This document shows positions 1 to 11,574 of a stretch of DNA of 64,000 nt, one piece after another. The position numbers and the translations under genes are program-made. The stretch's first letter is position 1. Every line of letters starts with the position of its first letter. The notes beneath the pieces were generated by a model. It ran no database searches. It saw nothing but the letters and a program-made list of their open reading frames with translations, and was not told the DNA's origin. Location: NCBI GenBank assembly GCA_018907035.1, contig JACCIC010000038.1, forward strand, positions 1,405,501 through 1,469,500, in the 5' to 3' direction. Source of the stretch: Sycobia sp. Sy_11 (taxonomy: Eukaryota; Arthropoda; Insecta; Hymenoptera; Epichrysomallidae).

Positions 1-138
1 CACTAGTAAAACCAAAAACGCTGCAGTACTCAATCAGATAAATTTCACGGTGTCATTTTTTGTTTTATTCAATTTTATTTATGATTGGTTCGATGTACAA
101 AATACAAATTTACATATTTACTTAATGTGAGCGAAATA

Positions 139-174
<36 letters not shown>

Positions 175-1085
175 CACAAATAGACATACGCGCGCGCACA
201 CACACACTTATAACTAAACAATGTATTTATTATATAATTAAATCATTATGTTTATAGGAAAAGGAAAACAACTTTCCAGTCATTTCTTAATTAAGAATAA
301 TAGATTTATTTTATAAAACATGTTCTAATTCAAATACATTGAAGTTTCGTTCACATTGAATTGTTATTTAACTAATTGTTACAATAAATTTTCATTGAAA
401 ATGGACTGTTTTAAAGAAGTTACTGTAGAAATTATGATTTGAATTTACTTATTAATGTATAAAATAAAGGATTAAAAACAATATATATTACTTAATATTA
501 CGTTAGACACACAAAATCGATACGTCGAGAATAGGTTTTACAACAAGTAGAAACTTCCAAAGGCAAGATTTGTAGTGGACTTTGCGAAGATGAACCTGCT
601 AGTGCAAATAAAAGATTCTAAGTTTTACAAAATCACGAAAACTTTATAAAGCTTCTAAATAAACAATGAGATAAGTAGAAAACAAAACGATATGAAAATT
701 AAACATTATATTGATAATTATAAAATATGAATAATTGAATTCTTTTAGTAATAAAATTTTCAATAAACATTATTTAAAAATATTGAAAGCAATGACTTAT
801 TGTTCCGTAGAATTAAGAGTATGATCGACGCGAGCTCATGTACATCGTAATCGATCTCATTGCGATGATTCACCGACTGCGGCGGCACGAGCGAGCTCTG
901 GCTGTAGCGGTCGGTGATCAAGGGAGAAGGGGGGCGCACGATTAGATTATGATTTTTATATAGAGCAGTTAGAGTACAGTCGAGGTGGTCGAAGGGCTCG
1001 CCATAGCTACTTAACACCGCAGTCGTACGAATCACTATAATATTTAGCAATATTTGTATCGTGAGGTATATTTCGCTGACCACGT
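1..1085. other. AT-rich non-coding DNA
   Basis: No ORF here has coding character. The stretch holds a (TA)n microsatellite at 143-171 followed by a CG/CA dinucleotide run at about 188-207. A small GC-richer patch (about 830-1010) breaks the AT-rich background without a recognisable motif. Confidence 0.7.
143..171. repeat. (TA)n microsatellite
   Basis: About 14 uninterrupted TA units are seen directly, followed within 20 bases by a short alternating CG/CA run. This is a simple sequence repeat with no evidence of function. Confidence 0.95.
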
Positions 1086-1500
1086 GTCATACGTAGTGTG
1101 AATCCTCGGGTGCCGTTAAAGTTCCGGTATTGGTGTATTGTTGAGCGATTTCGGTCGAGAGTGGTTTGCACAGCGAGAGACACGTCTCGCGAAAGCCTCA
1201 ACCTTCTGTATAAGGTTTATGGCTTCTGTACAAGCCTGATTTATTTGTCCTTTCGTATAACACGAAAATGTAATAACGACCTTCTGTATAAGGTATCTAG
1301 TGCGACCTCGATGAAAAGTGTTGAATAGCTGCATTGCTTTAGTACTTCATTCTTGTCTGCGTTTATACAATGTGCGTTCATAATTTGTAATCCCCCCCTT
1401 TTCCGGAGGTTTTTATGCCTGTTCGCAGGCTTTTCCTCCGAGCAATAAAGGACAAGTTCCCCTCTTAGCTCAAATAAACGCCTTTTTTATTTATCCTAAC
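1086..1500 (+). repeat. Possible solo-LTR-like block with GC-rich hairpin and poly(A) signals
   Basis: This GC-richer block ends with two polyadenylation-type hexamers (AATAAA at 1444-1449 and in the 1471-1480 decamer), preceded by a nested hairpin: CCGGAGG at 1403-1409 pairs with CCTCCG at 1435-1440, and inside it GCCTG (1417-1421) pairs with CAGGC (1426-1430). A 15-base direct repeat beginning CCTTCTGTATAAGG lies at 1202-1216 and 1280-1294. The layout (hairpin, AATAAA, T-rich tail ending near TAACA) resembles the R-U5 part of an LTR. I could not find a clear 5' terminus or target duplication, so it could also be the 3' UTR of an unrelated transcript. Confidence 0.3.
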
Positions 1501-1887
1501 AACCTGTGAAAAGATAACTGAAGATCGCAATAATCAGTGGGCGAATCCGTCAAGGACAGTTCGCCATTTTACACTTATGCAAGATTAACTGACTCGTTTT
1601 CCATATGAATATCAAAATATATTTCATAATAAATATAAAAGCAGAAAAAAGATTTTGTACTATAAAATAGAGAAGAAAATGAAAAGAACTTGACTTGGTC
1701 CACAGATAGTTATTTAATTCGGGAAACTTTACACTTCTCGTCTCGGTGTTTAAGTTAATAAGTATGTGAGGTTCCAATGTTCTTGCTCAAATTGTTTGAT
1801 TACACAAATCTTTCAGTAAACGTTTATCGTATTAGTTGTTTAAATTAATAAAGTTAAAAATGTTAACGAGAATAGCGACTCTTTCTA
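1501..1887. other. AT-rich spacer
   Basis: Nothing recognisable is seen between the LTR-like block and the left terminal inverted repeat of the mariner element. Confidence 0.6.
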
Positions 1888-3178
1888 TTAGGAGTGTGAA
1901 TAAGTCTTTCCCGTTTTTTGTAAGAGATGGCGCCACCAATACTGTGCGAGTATTCAATGGTTACATATGTCATAATCAAAGCTTATTCATATGTCAACAA
2001 TTCCATACTAACACATTAGTTAAAATTTTTTCGCATCATAAATTTTTGATATCGTGAAAATGTCGAAATTTGAGCCGAGTCGACGTCATTTGCGGGAAGT
2101 TTCACTTTATTGGTTCAATTTGAAGAAATCTGCTGCCGAGACGCATGGATTGCTTCAGGAGGCTTATGGAGAAGGTTGTGTCGATGATTCAAGTGTTCGC
2201 GGATGGTTTCGACGCTTCAAAAGCGGTGATTTCGACGTGGAAGACAAGGAGCGTTCCGGGCGGCCGCAAATCTTTGAAGATCGAGAATTGGCGACTTTGC
2301 TTGATGAAGATTCTTGTCAAACGCAAGAAGAACTTGCTGAAGCATTGGGAGTTGACCGAACAACCATTTCCAAGCGTTTGAAAGCCATGGGAATGATCCA
2401 AAAGCAAGGAAATTGGGTGCCGTACGAACTGAAGCTGAGAGACGTCGAACGGCGTTTTTTCACTTGCGAACAGCTGCTTCAGCGACATAAAAGAAAGGGT
2501 TTTCTGCATGGTATCGTGACTGGCGATGAAAAGTGGATACGTTACGATAATCCAAAGCGAAGAAAATCATGGGGACTACCCGGCCATGCATCATCATTGA
2601 CGGCCAAGCCAAATATTCATGGCGCCAAGCTCATGCTCTGTATATGGTGGGACCAGCTAGGTGTGGTTTACTATGAGCTTCTGAAACCGAATGAAAGGAT
2701 CACAGGCGAGGTCTATCGACGACAATTGATGCGTTTGAGCCGCGCACTGCGAGAAAAACGGCCACAATACTCCGACAGGCACGACAAAGTTATTTTGCAA
2801 CATGACAATGCTCGCCCACATGTTGCACCGCCGGTGAAAACATACTTAGAAATGCTCAAATGGGAAGTCCTACCCCACCCGCCGTATAGTCCAGACGTTG
2901 CTCCGTCTGATTACCATCTCTTCAGATCGATGACGCATGGCATGGCCTGGCTGACCAGCACTTCCATTCCTACGAGGAAGCCGAAAAATGGGTGGATGAC
3001 TGGATAGAGGCCAAACCGGTCGAATTTTTTCGCAACGGGATTCGTATGTTGCCAGAAAGATGGGAAAAAGTTGTAGCTAGCGATGGCCAATACTTTCAAT
3101 AATTCATTTGTAAGCATTTTTTCACCATAAAGGCTCAAAATTTGAAAAAAAACGGGAAAGACTTATTCACATACCTGA
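1888..3178 (+). mobile_element. Mariner element, copy 1 (1,291 bp, TA target duplication)
   Basis: The element is bounded by imperfect terminal inverted repeats of about 33 bp. The left end begins TTAGGAGTGTGAATAAGTC at 1888, and the right end is its near-perfect reverse complement ending at 3178. TA dinucleotides flank both ends (1886-1887 and 3179-3180), the target duplication typical of Tc1/mariner elements. The total of 1,291 bp is normal for mariner. A second copy at 28376-29666 has the same length and differs at only about eight positions by eye, so both inserted recently. The single transposase gene inside is frameshifted. Confidence 0.95.
2060..3102 (+). pseudogene. Mariner transposase, frameshifted near the C-terminus
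   Basis: This is a DDE/D-type transposase that would cut the element out at its inverted repeats and insert it at TA. The ATG at 2060 is preferred over the upstream GTG at 2054. The N-terminal part carries helix-turn-helix DNA-binding segments (second one near residues 88-113, QTQEELAEALGVDRTTISK). The catalytic D,D34D triad is complete: Asp156 in TGDEKW, Asp249 in QHDNARPH and Asp284 in SPDVAPSDYHLF. A 5-bp tandem duplication of CATGG (2936-2945) then shifts the frame, and translation stops at 3007 after 315 residues. The original frame resumes at once and runs to TAA at 3100-3102, which corresponds to the usual 345-residue length. The same lesion is present in the copy at 28548. Residues Gly in ETHGLL and FLHGIV differ from copy 2, which has the more typical Arg. 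Confidence 0.93.
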
Positions 3179-3989
3179 TATATTAATGATTAAAAATCAC
3201 TAACTATAGCTAATATTTATAGACTGAGGAAAGCTATTACACATAATAATTCTAGCAGAATATTATTATAGTATCTCATTGACTCCGAAGTTGCGCATAT
3301 GAAGTATCTTAAGAGAAAACTAATTATACAACTTTTGCATGAATTACGAGATTCATTAAAAACACTACTTTATGCGGAGTAACGGTTCAACTTAAGATTA
3401 ATATCGGAAGCATTGCGAAATTTATTAAAAATACTTCGTTTTATTTTGTTGGAAGTTTAATTATGGATTTAATTATTAAATGTAATTTAAATAAAAATAA
3501 ATAAAATTATAACCTTTCAAATAAATGATTTTTATCATTATTTTATTTAAAGATCGATTTAAGGCGAAAAACATTTACTGCAATATATATTCAACAATTT
3601 TACATAAATCCTGCAATATCTATCATCCTGACATTTATCGTTTGAAAGCTCGCATAGATTTTTTTTTAAAAAAATTTTATATATGAGGGAAATTATTATG
3701 CATGATGCGAGTTGAAAATCACTTCAAAGATTAAAGGACCGGTTTGAATAATTCAGAAATAGTAGTTAACAATTAAAATAGTTTAAATTATTCTAAAATT
3801 TTCAATTCAAAGTAATTAAAAGAAAGAAATTTTCAAATAATATTTTCCTTGACTTTTTATTGTACTATTTGAAATTTATTGAAGAAATGTCGTTAGTTTA
3901 TACATATAAAATACATAATATTTAATTTACATCGAAGCTTGGCAGTGTACTATGTATTCTAATATAATTATTTATATAAGTATTCTAAT
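3179..3989. other. AT-rich non-coding DNA
   Basis: I see no gene, conserved motif or repeat in this stretch between the mariner copy and the inverted repeat that starts at 3990. Confidence 0.6.
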
Positions 3990-4158
3990 AATAAAATCAT
4001 TTCGAAAATATAAAATTAAATGTAAAGAATAAACCAAAGACTTGAGTTTTCATTTACACAAGTTCTATGTTTAATTTTAACTCAAAATGGATTTTTTAAA
4101 TTTTAAGTCTTTGGTTCATTCTTTACATTTAATTTTATATTTTCGAAATGATTTTATT
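3990..4158. repeat. Long inverted repeat (54-bp arms, 61-bp loop)
   Basis: Positions 3990-4043 and 4105-4158 are reverse complements of each other with a single mismatch in 54 bases. The 61-base spacer contains a smaller GAGTT/AACTC inverted pair. Transcribed, this would fold into a long, almost perfect hairpin. It may be a small foldback element (MITE-like), a local inverted duplication, or a hairpin RNA source. No flanking target duplication is obvious and no other copy is seen in the window. Confidence 0.85.
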
Positions 4159-4690
4159 AAGAACGTAAGTATTGTATTCGTAATTAGCTAATCCTTAATC
4201 TGAATTGTTAATGAGAACGATACATATGTCGGTATTTTTGCTGCACCTTCAAACTGGCTACGAAACATCAAGGTCTCTAAATTCACCCATATTTGACGTG
4301 AGAAGCGTAAGGACACGAGAGCAAGAATTCATTGCGTGCAAAGATGCCAGCATATGTCAAGAGTGCACAAATTTTCAGTGAAGAACGATGATACAGCGAA
4401 ACGAATGCGAAAGACAAAAAACCCAAGCCGCTCTGTCTTTTCATGTCGACGTGCACTGACTTTTCACCGTTCTTCACTCTTGTTCTTCTTTTTGACTATT
4501 CCGAGATGAATCCGCGCTGCCAGCTTAGTGTCGTTGGTGAAGTATCACGCGTGATTCGACAAAAATGAAGAAATCGTCAAAAATACATACGACATATAGT
4601 CATTTGAACTTTAATATTAAAAAGGAAATATTCACTTTTATCATTCATGCTATAGAATGAGTAATTGAGTAACAGACCTCGCTGAGAAAA
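4159..4690. other. Non-coding DNA with mixed composition
   Basis: Composition is less AT-rich around 4230-4550, but open frames on both strands are short and have no recognisable similarity. I assign no gene. Confidence 0.5.
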
Positions 4691-4702
4691 GAGAAAGAGA
4701 GA

Positions 4703-4786
<84 letters not shown>
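4691..4786. repeat. (GA)n microsatellite
   Basis: A nearly pure GA dinucleotide tract of roughly 95 bases. The long Ser-Leu frame on the minus strand is only the translation of this repeat. Confidence 0.97.
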
Positions 4787-4787
<1 letters not shown>

Positions 4788-5045
4788 GTTGGGGAGAAGC
4801 GGTGTGTGCATTGATTTTTAAATGAGCTGCACAATGTAGAATTTTGATTTTAATGAAGAGTGGAGATAACTATGCGGTCGTGGAAAGGTATATACCTAGC
4901 TAATGAGAATTAAAGTTGAATTAGTTATTAAATGAGAATCTAATTGGAGTCAAAATTAACAAGTAAAATTTTTTCGAATGACGTATAACTTCCCTTTTTA
5001 GATTTTACAAGTTTTCATCTCGGAATAGGGATCTGGGTTTCGACG

Positions 5046-5197
5046 ATGAGCCTCGCTCGTTCGTCGAATAATCATCATAATTCCTGCAGTGCTAATTCGG
5101 AGCGACTCCACGACAGTCTGGATTGCGACGCACTTTCCGGAGATATCGAGTTTTGCACGAATACAGCTAAACTCTGTTTACTCAACTGGATATTAGG
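5046..5197 (+). CDS. Candidate first coding exon of an unrecognised host gene
   Basis: An ATG at 5046 opens 50 codons whose composition looks protein-like (Ser, Asn and His rich, then Asp and Cys rich, ending in the hydrophobic stretch KLCLLNWIL). The block stands out from its AT-rich surroundings in base composition. The frame ends with GG followed by GTAATT at 5198, which resembles a splice donor, and a stop (5199-5201) follows at once if the intron is retained. Upstream at 4990-5001 a pyrimidine-rich stretch ends in AG, so a 3' splice site cannot be excluded and the ATG may be internal. The hydrophobic end could begin a membrane helix continued in the next exon. I do not recognise the protein, and it may be chance. 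Confidence 0.3.
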
Positions 5198-5201
5198 GTA
5201 A

Positions 5202-8200
5202 TTTGTAAATAATAATTTTCAACGCTGAGTGCATTACAGACAAGAAACAGCAAAAATATGCGTCAATATTAAAAATTGATTAGAAAAGAGTAAAGCTAAT
5301 ATTCAATTACGTTAATATTATAATATAAAGACAAAAAATGAAGTAAAAGTAATTTGAAATTGTTAAATAAACCAATATAAAGTTTAAAAGAATTAATTTA
5401 TGTTATTATACATTGGATATAATAGAATTAACGTATTAGAACCAAGAGTACTATAAAGGTTAGAAACAATCAAGTTAAATTAAAAAAAAATCATCGAAAT
5501 AGCTGCTTTTATGGTAAAGATATTCTATTTTACAACTAAGATCGAGAACGACCTAGCTGGAGCTCTCTGTGATGTGGTGCGCGAATGTCCGCATGCTCAG
5601 TAGGCGGCGCCGCGATGTGAACGCGAGGAAAGATAAGCTGCCGCCTGCCGTCGCTGATGACACACGTAAAAACTTTTTATAAATGTTACATTTCAACATA
5701 ATTACTAATAATTTAGAATGTATTAATAAATGTAAAGACAGATTAACCTTTATACTTGCACCTTGTCAAATTTCAAGTTAAAATGTAAATTAAATGGCAA
5801 GTAAAAAACAATAGTTTAAACAAAAATTTTCTCAACTTCTATTGGTCGTATAAAAATGTGCAAGGGCTCACAATTTTTCTTTGTTTAAACGTAATAAAAT
5901 ACATTTTGTTTCAATATTTTAGCGTTAAAAACTTCCGAGATATCATCCCTAGTAACGGCGTTTTTCACTTTAAACAATATAAATATTTAGTTTAAAAATC
6001 TGGTCTTTTCAGCTTTGATTACTATTAATATTCTCTAACGATTACATTTTACTGCATTAAAAAATTTTCAGCCGTTGGCGAACTTCGCAATGGTTAAGTT
6101 GCAATATAAATAATTTTGCAACTGGTCGCCATATTGAAAGTACACTTTGCAATATGAAGCACATTATAAGTAGATAAAAAAACATCTATTTGCGCCATTA
6201 TTATTGAATTTCAATTGTTTAAACAAATTTTATAGTTCTTTGAATATCGAAAATTTTTTCATTTTCATTGTTTATTTAACAATAGAAAAATTGACTTTTT
6301 AAGTTTTTAATGTACATTAAAAATATAATACATTTTTCGATTAGAGCAATATTATTTAAAATATTGAAGAAGAAGTAAAAAAAGAGCATTTTTTTGCTAT
6401 TTTGCAATAAATAAAAACGTCGCCGATGGGTTACGAACCCGACAATTTAGGGTCTTATTCTACACATCCTCAGCTATCGTTTAGTGTAAAAAAATAGGCG
6501 TTGGAAAAAATGTTGAATCAAAACCCTAATTCGCCTGGACTATTCCCCGAGCTAATTCCGGAGGACTAACAAATGAAATACTATAGCGTTATGGAGGTCG
6601 CTGAAAATCGCGAGAAGCAGACCGTCGCGAGAAGCGAAAGAACGCAATGAGGAACGCGTTTCCCGTGTTTCGATTGGAAACCAAAAATAATGCGGTCATT
6701 GTCATTTGCCCATAATTATTTCGAACTGTTTTTCCTGCTTGCCCTGCGAATTAGAGTTAAATATTGAGCATGAGTAGTTGAGATTTAAAAGAATTTTGTT
6801 TTCACTGGCCACCGTGTACGTTGCTATGTTGATAATGTTTTTTTCTTTTGAATTTATCGCTATTTTGTTGAATAATAATTGGCATATGTTGAGTATTGAA
6901 TAATAATTGGCATATGTTGAAACTAAACTTTATATAAAATAAAACAAATCTGAAACCCAGCGACCATATCAACTTTTAATTTTTCGACAGATTTTATTTT
7001 GATGTGTTAATCAACATTTTAGCCTAAGAATTGATCTACGGTTTTAAATTTTTTGAGATATACAAACGTAAAAGTAGAGAAAATAGGTTCTAGAACCATA
7101 GTTATGACTTTGTAACACCTCACAAAAAAATTTTTCACAAAAAAACTAAAAACAGATGATTAAAATTGAACTTAAATTAAAATTACTCTTACATTTTCAT
7201 ATACCATTGCGTTTACATAAAGTTTAAGGCAGTTTCTTATTGAGTACCTGGAACAATTTCGTAAAAGTATAGTTTGTTTCTTTAATGAGGATTCGTTCAT
7301 TTCTGTTGTCATTTCCAATTTAATATAGTTATTAATAAAATTTTAAGACCATTGGCAAAATGAGATATTTTTCAGATCATTTATTACTTTACAGCTTACA
7401 AATGTTAAGCTTTAATGAACTTTTTGCAATGCAATTTAATAAAAAATACAACGTTTACGATCACAATCTAAATTTATTGAGAAACCGAGCAATTAAGTTG
7501 CTTGAAAGTTTAATGTACTAAATATTGTGACATCTAAATATGCAATTAGGATTAAAACAAAATCCATGTTGTGGACCCACAAGTTAATTTAAGAAGGATT
7601 TACGCGGAACATTAACAATATAGTCCGATTTACCTTCTGTTCGTGCAATGTATAATCTAAGGTATACGTTATAAGCGTTTACTACTCTACTCTAAAAACT
7701 TTCTCACCTAAATATGATAATTTCTCTGAATAGTATTAATAATCAATAAATGAAAAAAGATTATTATTTATAGATACAAAATCAATAACTTGACAATTGA
7801 AAATTGCTAACGTTTTTTCTATACTTATATGTACAATTACCAAAAGTAATTAATTGATGAATAAAAATAGATGAAAAATATATATTATTATATTCAAAGA
7901 ATTGAGTTTAACAAATTTTTATTATTAATGAGATTATAGTATATTACAGACATTATATTACATTGTAGATTACAGTACATATATTGTCATAAGTTGTTAA
8001 TTGCATGGAATATGACGTATGAAGAAACTCTAAGGCCTTATTATCACTGAGAACATAATTTACTTTTTCTGCTTTTAACTTTATGAGAATATATAGTCAA
8101 TTCTTTTAATAGTCATTCTAGTACAAAAAACTATTAAAAACTAGAACTTACAATAGAAATTACATTACAACTTATACAACCAAAGATAAACTGCTAAATC

Positions 8201-8309
8201 CTAATCTTCATAAGCTTTAACTGTATTTTCTCTGACCTATTGTGTGTTAAGTTTTTTTTGTATTAAAATTATTCTTAATGGACATTTTTTAATTTACAAT
8301 GTGACGTTC
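5202..8309. other. Long AT-rich non-coding stretch
   Basis: Mostly AT-rich with no convincing ORF. Two GC-richer islands (about 5545-5665 and 6540-6680) are not repeated elsewhere in the window and have no recognisable motif. A 26-base unit including AATAATTGGCATATGTTGA is tandemly duplicated near 6865-6920. A tRNA-like segment is listed separately at 6421-6490. The pattern would fit a large intron or intergenic DNA. Confidence 0.6.
6421..6490 (-). repeat. tRNA-like (SINE-head-like) remnant
   Basis: On the minus strand an A-box-like GATAGCTGAGGATG is followed about 30 bases later by a B-box-like GGGTTCGTAACCC, the spacing expected of an internal pol III promoter. Acceptor and anticodon stems do not pair convincingly, so it is not an intact tRNA gene. 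A similar arrangement occurs at 63650-63720. Confidence 0.3.
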
Positions 8310-8695
8310 AACCGAAGTTGGTGCCACCCGGGTAATCTTAACGGCGATTTTAAGCCGTTATTTACCGGCAAATGCCCCCTTGTTTTTCGGCCAACGCTTT
8401 CGCGTGTTGAAGCCGGGGACACGCGGGGCAGATCGCGGATACACTTATTTCGCGAGGGCGCGGCGCGACGCGGTGCGATTTCGACGCTGGTTGAGGCCAC
8501 TCCCGGGCGGCTCTCACCCCAGCGTGTCGGACTTGGGGCGGCGACGGCTCCAATATCCCCCAAGGGTAGCAGCGGCACGCGTTCGGCCTCCCGCTATTAC
8601 CTCGGGTCGTTGCGCTTATCTTTAGCGGAGTCTACGGGTCCAGCGACAGCTTTCTGTCTCCTAGACTCGTGTCTCCCGCCCTAAAAATAAGCGCG
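8310..8695. other. GC-rich, CpG-rich island
   Basis: Strongly GC-rich with many CpG dinucleotides, open in several frames on both strands. This is expected of GC-rich DNA and not evidence of coding. It could be a promoter or 5' exon region or an old repeat. No homology was recognised. Confidence 0.5.
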
Positions 8696-9340
8696 CGTAT
8701 CGCGGAATACAAAGGTAAAAAGAACTCGAAAAATATATATATATATAGTCCTTACTTTTTATTTTATAATTTTATATAGTATTACGAAAATACAAGAAAT
8801 AACTTCTACGCTACGCAAACGCGACCGGCAGTCTGCTTTTCGCGGTCCAGCGGGCCCGTATTTCTAGTCGGGGCGCGACGCCGCCGAAATTTTCTCCGCT
8901 GAGAAAATACATGGTGGTGGGAGAGATGAAGGGACGTTTTTTTTTATTATAGGAATATTATACTTCCCTTCATCTCGTACAAATATTATTATGATTGTTA
9001 CTTTCTCTTTTGCTCGACAAAGACTTTTCGTATAACTACGTGGAGCGAACCTAGGCGTCGTCGTGAATTATAACTAACTTATTTAATATTTGATAAAAAT
9101 ATAATTATTAAAATAATAATTATTGAATACCTATAATGCTAATATAAAATAACATACTCTTATGAACTATTACGTTTTATAGTGGTGAATACGCGTTAAA
9201 AACATGAATATTAATACTAAAAATAATAATTGTAATAATAACTACTGATAGTAATGGTAAAAATCTTAATAATAATGATCTTGGTAATAATATCCAAAGA
9301 ATGATTTACAAGTAAGATAAACATGATTAATAGTAATTAA
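8696..9340. other. AT-rich DNA with a short GC-rich patch
   Basis: Contains a short TA run (about 8735-8750), a GC-rich patch at about 8815-8890, and then AAT-rich sequence. No gene is seen. Confidence 0.6.
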
Positions 9341-9590
9341 CGTAATAACAATAATAATAATTAAAATAATAAGGTAAACACTGATAATAATAATCAACCT
9401 TACTATAATAATGATTAAAAATAAGATAAGGCTAACGATAATAACTAACTTTGTTAATAATAATAATAATTAAAATAATAAGATAAACACTGATAATAAT
9501 AATCAACCTTACTATAATAATGATTAAAAATAAGATAACGCTCACGATAATAACTAACTTTGTTAATAATAATAATAATAATTAAAAACT
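9341..9590. repeat. 109-bp tandem duplication in AAT-rich DNA
   Basis: A unit starting TTAAAATAATAAGGTAAACA at 9361 recurs at 9470 with few changes, followed by the beginning of a third unit, giving a period of 109 bases. The surrounding 9100-9780 is built of AAT/ATT trinucleotide runs. This is a local tandem expansion with no coding potential. Confidence 0.85.
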
Positions 9591-10447
9591 ATAATAATAA
9601 TTGTGGTTCGCAAAATATAATTAGTAGTACAGCTTTAATAATTAAAACTATCAAAATAAGGTTACCATTCAAGATAATAAATAAGTTTATATCATTAATA
9701 ATAACAATAACAATAATAATAATTAATATTATAATAATAATTACGGTTCGCAAAAAGTAAGTTCTCGCGATAATAATTATAATTATTTAAAATTAGAAAA
9801 TAAGACCTCGAAGCAGGTATTATATTTTCAAATATTAATTCATTATATAAATTGCTTTTAAAATTCTTAGTTTTCTTCGTAGTGTCGTTCTCGCTGGTAT
9901 TTCGTCCCAAAATTCGTTACTGTATACAAAGGGGGGAGGGGGTCATAAAAGTCACATTAGCGCGCCTTCCACTAGTCCCGAGTTTCCGCGGGGGGAAGTA
10001 CGATCGGTGAGGGGGGGAGGAGAGAAAGCACTTCAGCTCACGCCGCATTACGGCGGGCCCGCAGCCAGGCAGCCTCGTTTGGGCCGCATCTGGCTTTTAA
10101 TGCGGGGGGGGGGGGACGTGCGCAGTTCGTTACTCGACACTGTCTGCACTTTTCCAATTTCTAGGCACAGAAAAATTTTAGAATATTCTTTTTCCGTATC
10201 TTATACGCAGATATATATATATATATATATTCCGTAGGCAGAGCAATCGCGATGTTGCCAAACGCTCGCCTCTTTTCTTCTTTCTTTCTCTCAATTTCTA
10301 TTTTACTCTCCTCCTCGCTCAAACTCCGCGCACATTCCCGGCGCGAGAAACTACAAGGGGATGACCATTTGTGTAAATATTTACACGCACACCCGTATAT
10401 ACGTAGATACGTAAATGCGTATATCTATATATATATATGTGTATTCG

Positions 10448-10479
<32 letters not shown>

Positions 10480-10557
10480 ACGTCGTTGCTGGACGCAACA
10501 ACAATCAATTCCATAAAGCTGGTAATATTTTATAATTAACTAAACTATGTATTGTAA
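9591..10557. other. Non-coding DNA with GC-rich core and TA microsatellites
   Basis: AAT-rich sequence is followed by a GC-rich core (about 9930-10125, including runs of eight or more G) and by TA/TATG microsatellite runs at about 10208-10230 and 10420-10476. No ORF has coding character. Confidence 0.6.
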
Positions 10558-10745
10558 GAAATATTTTTATCGGTCTTACACTCTTTATAAATTAATGTAA
10601 TTATGACAATTAGACTGTACTTGTTTATAATCATCCTCGTAGAATTTGAAATAAAAATTACTACTAAAAATAAAATTGATTAAAAATAAAAATAAAATAA
10701 CAGAAAAACAATAATAATAAAATAAAAATTTTAAAATATGAATAC
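10558..10745 (-). repeat. Degenerate Penelope-type pLTR fragment
   Basis: Reading the minus strand, this matches the 3' end architecture of the Penelope pLTRs at 49-57 kb: a segment ending GTAAGACCGATAAAAATATT, preceded by a degraded GACAGTCTGACTGTC-like motif next to AAACAAG, and an A/T-rich block further upstream. The ribozyme-like part is missing. No ORF is attached. It belongs with the diverged subfamily seen at 15.4, 20.2, 20.4 and 22.9 kb. Confidence 0.65.
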
Positions 10746-11574
10746 TAATAATCAGGCAATAAATCACTATATAAACATCAATTTTTGTTAACTTTTCATA
10801 AAATAAAATGAAAAATTATAATGTAGAGTTTTTATTCTTACTTTTTTACTATTTCTTCTACTATTTTGGGATAAAAATTGAAAAATTAATGCTTATTACG
10901 TATTATATAATTTTTCATGTCAGTAATAGAATTATTCAAGTCTATGGAGTTACTTTAAATTCAACCCTGATTGAACCACTCAGCTTAGTTATTTCGATTT
11001 TATATTTCAATTGAGCATTACACTGGTTTTTTTCAGCGCATTTAGATTTAAAATATTTAAACGTAAAATTGTCATGAGAAGTTTTCAATTAAAATGAAAC
11101 CTTAAGAAATACGATTTTTTACGAGTAAGAAAAGACAAACAAGTTAAGCAAAAAAAGTTAAGCAAAAAATGTTAACGAACATTATTCAATATAACTTCAG
11201 GAAATTTATATAAATATAAAAAAGGAAGAATTTAAATTTTAAAAACAAAAATTTTAATGTAGAAGTGAAAAATCAAGTATAGCAAACTTTACGTCGAGTA
11301 AGTATTTATGCATTCAATTTACGCATTTACGTTTTATTAAAGAAGATTATTGAAAGCGTGAATCAATTATATGAAACTTAAAAGTTTTATAATCATAATC
11401 ATTTTTGCGACTTTGACAACAAAGTTTGTAGTTCTGAAATGTTTTCCGAAATATAAGACGAAACTTTTCGAACTAGTAGCGTTATACAAACAAACACCAT
11501 GTGCATCAGGTCTCCAATTCAAACTCTCTCAATGGCAAACAATTTCCACTTCTCCCGGTACTAACGATCATATA
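10746..11574. other. AT-rich non-coding DNA
   Basis: No recognised feature. A 68-codon frame at 11371-11577 starts with a hydrophobic, signal-peptide-like run but has no other support. Confidence 0.5.

Noticed and set aside
2145..2509. Frames overlapping the mariner transposase on both strands
   Set aside because: Shadows of the transposase frame, repeated unchanged in the second mariner copy.
4577..4834. Ser-Leu repeat protein on the minus strand
   Set aside because: It is only the translation of the (GA)n microsatellite.
8244..8684. 146-codon frame in a GC-rich island
   Set aside because: Several other frames on both strands are also open there, as expected from high GC, and the sequence has no recognisable domain.
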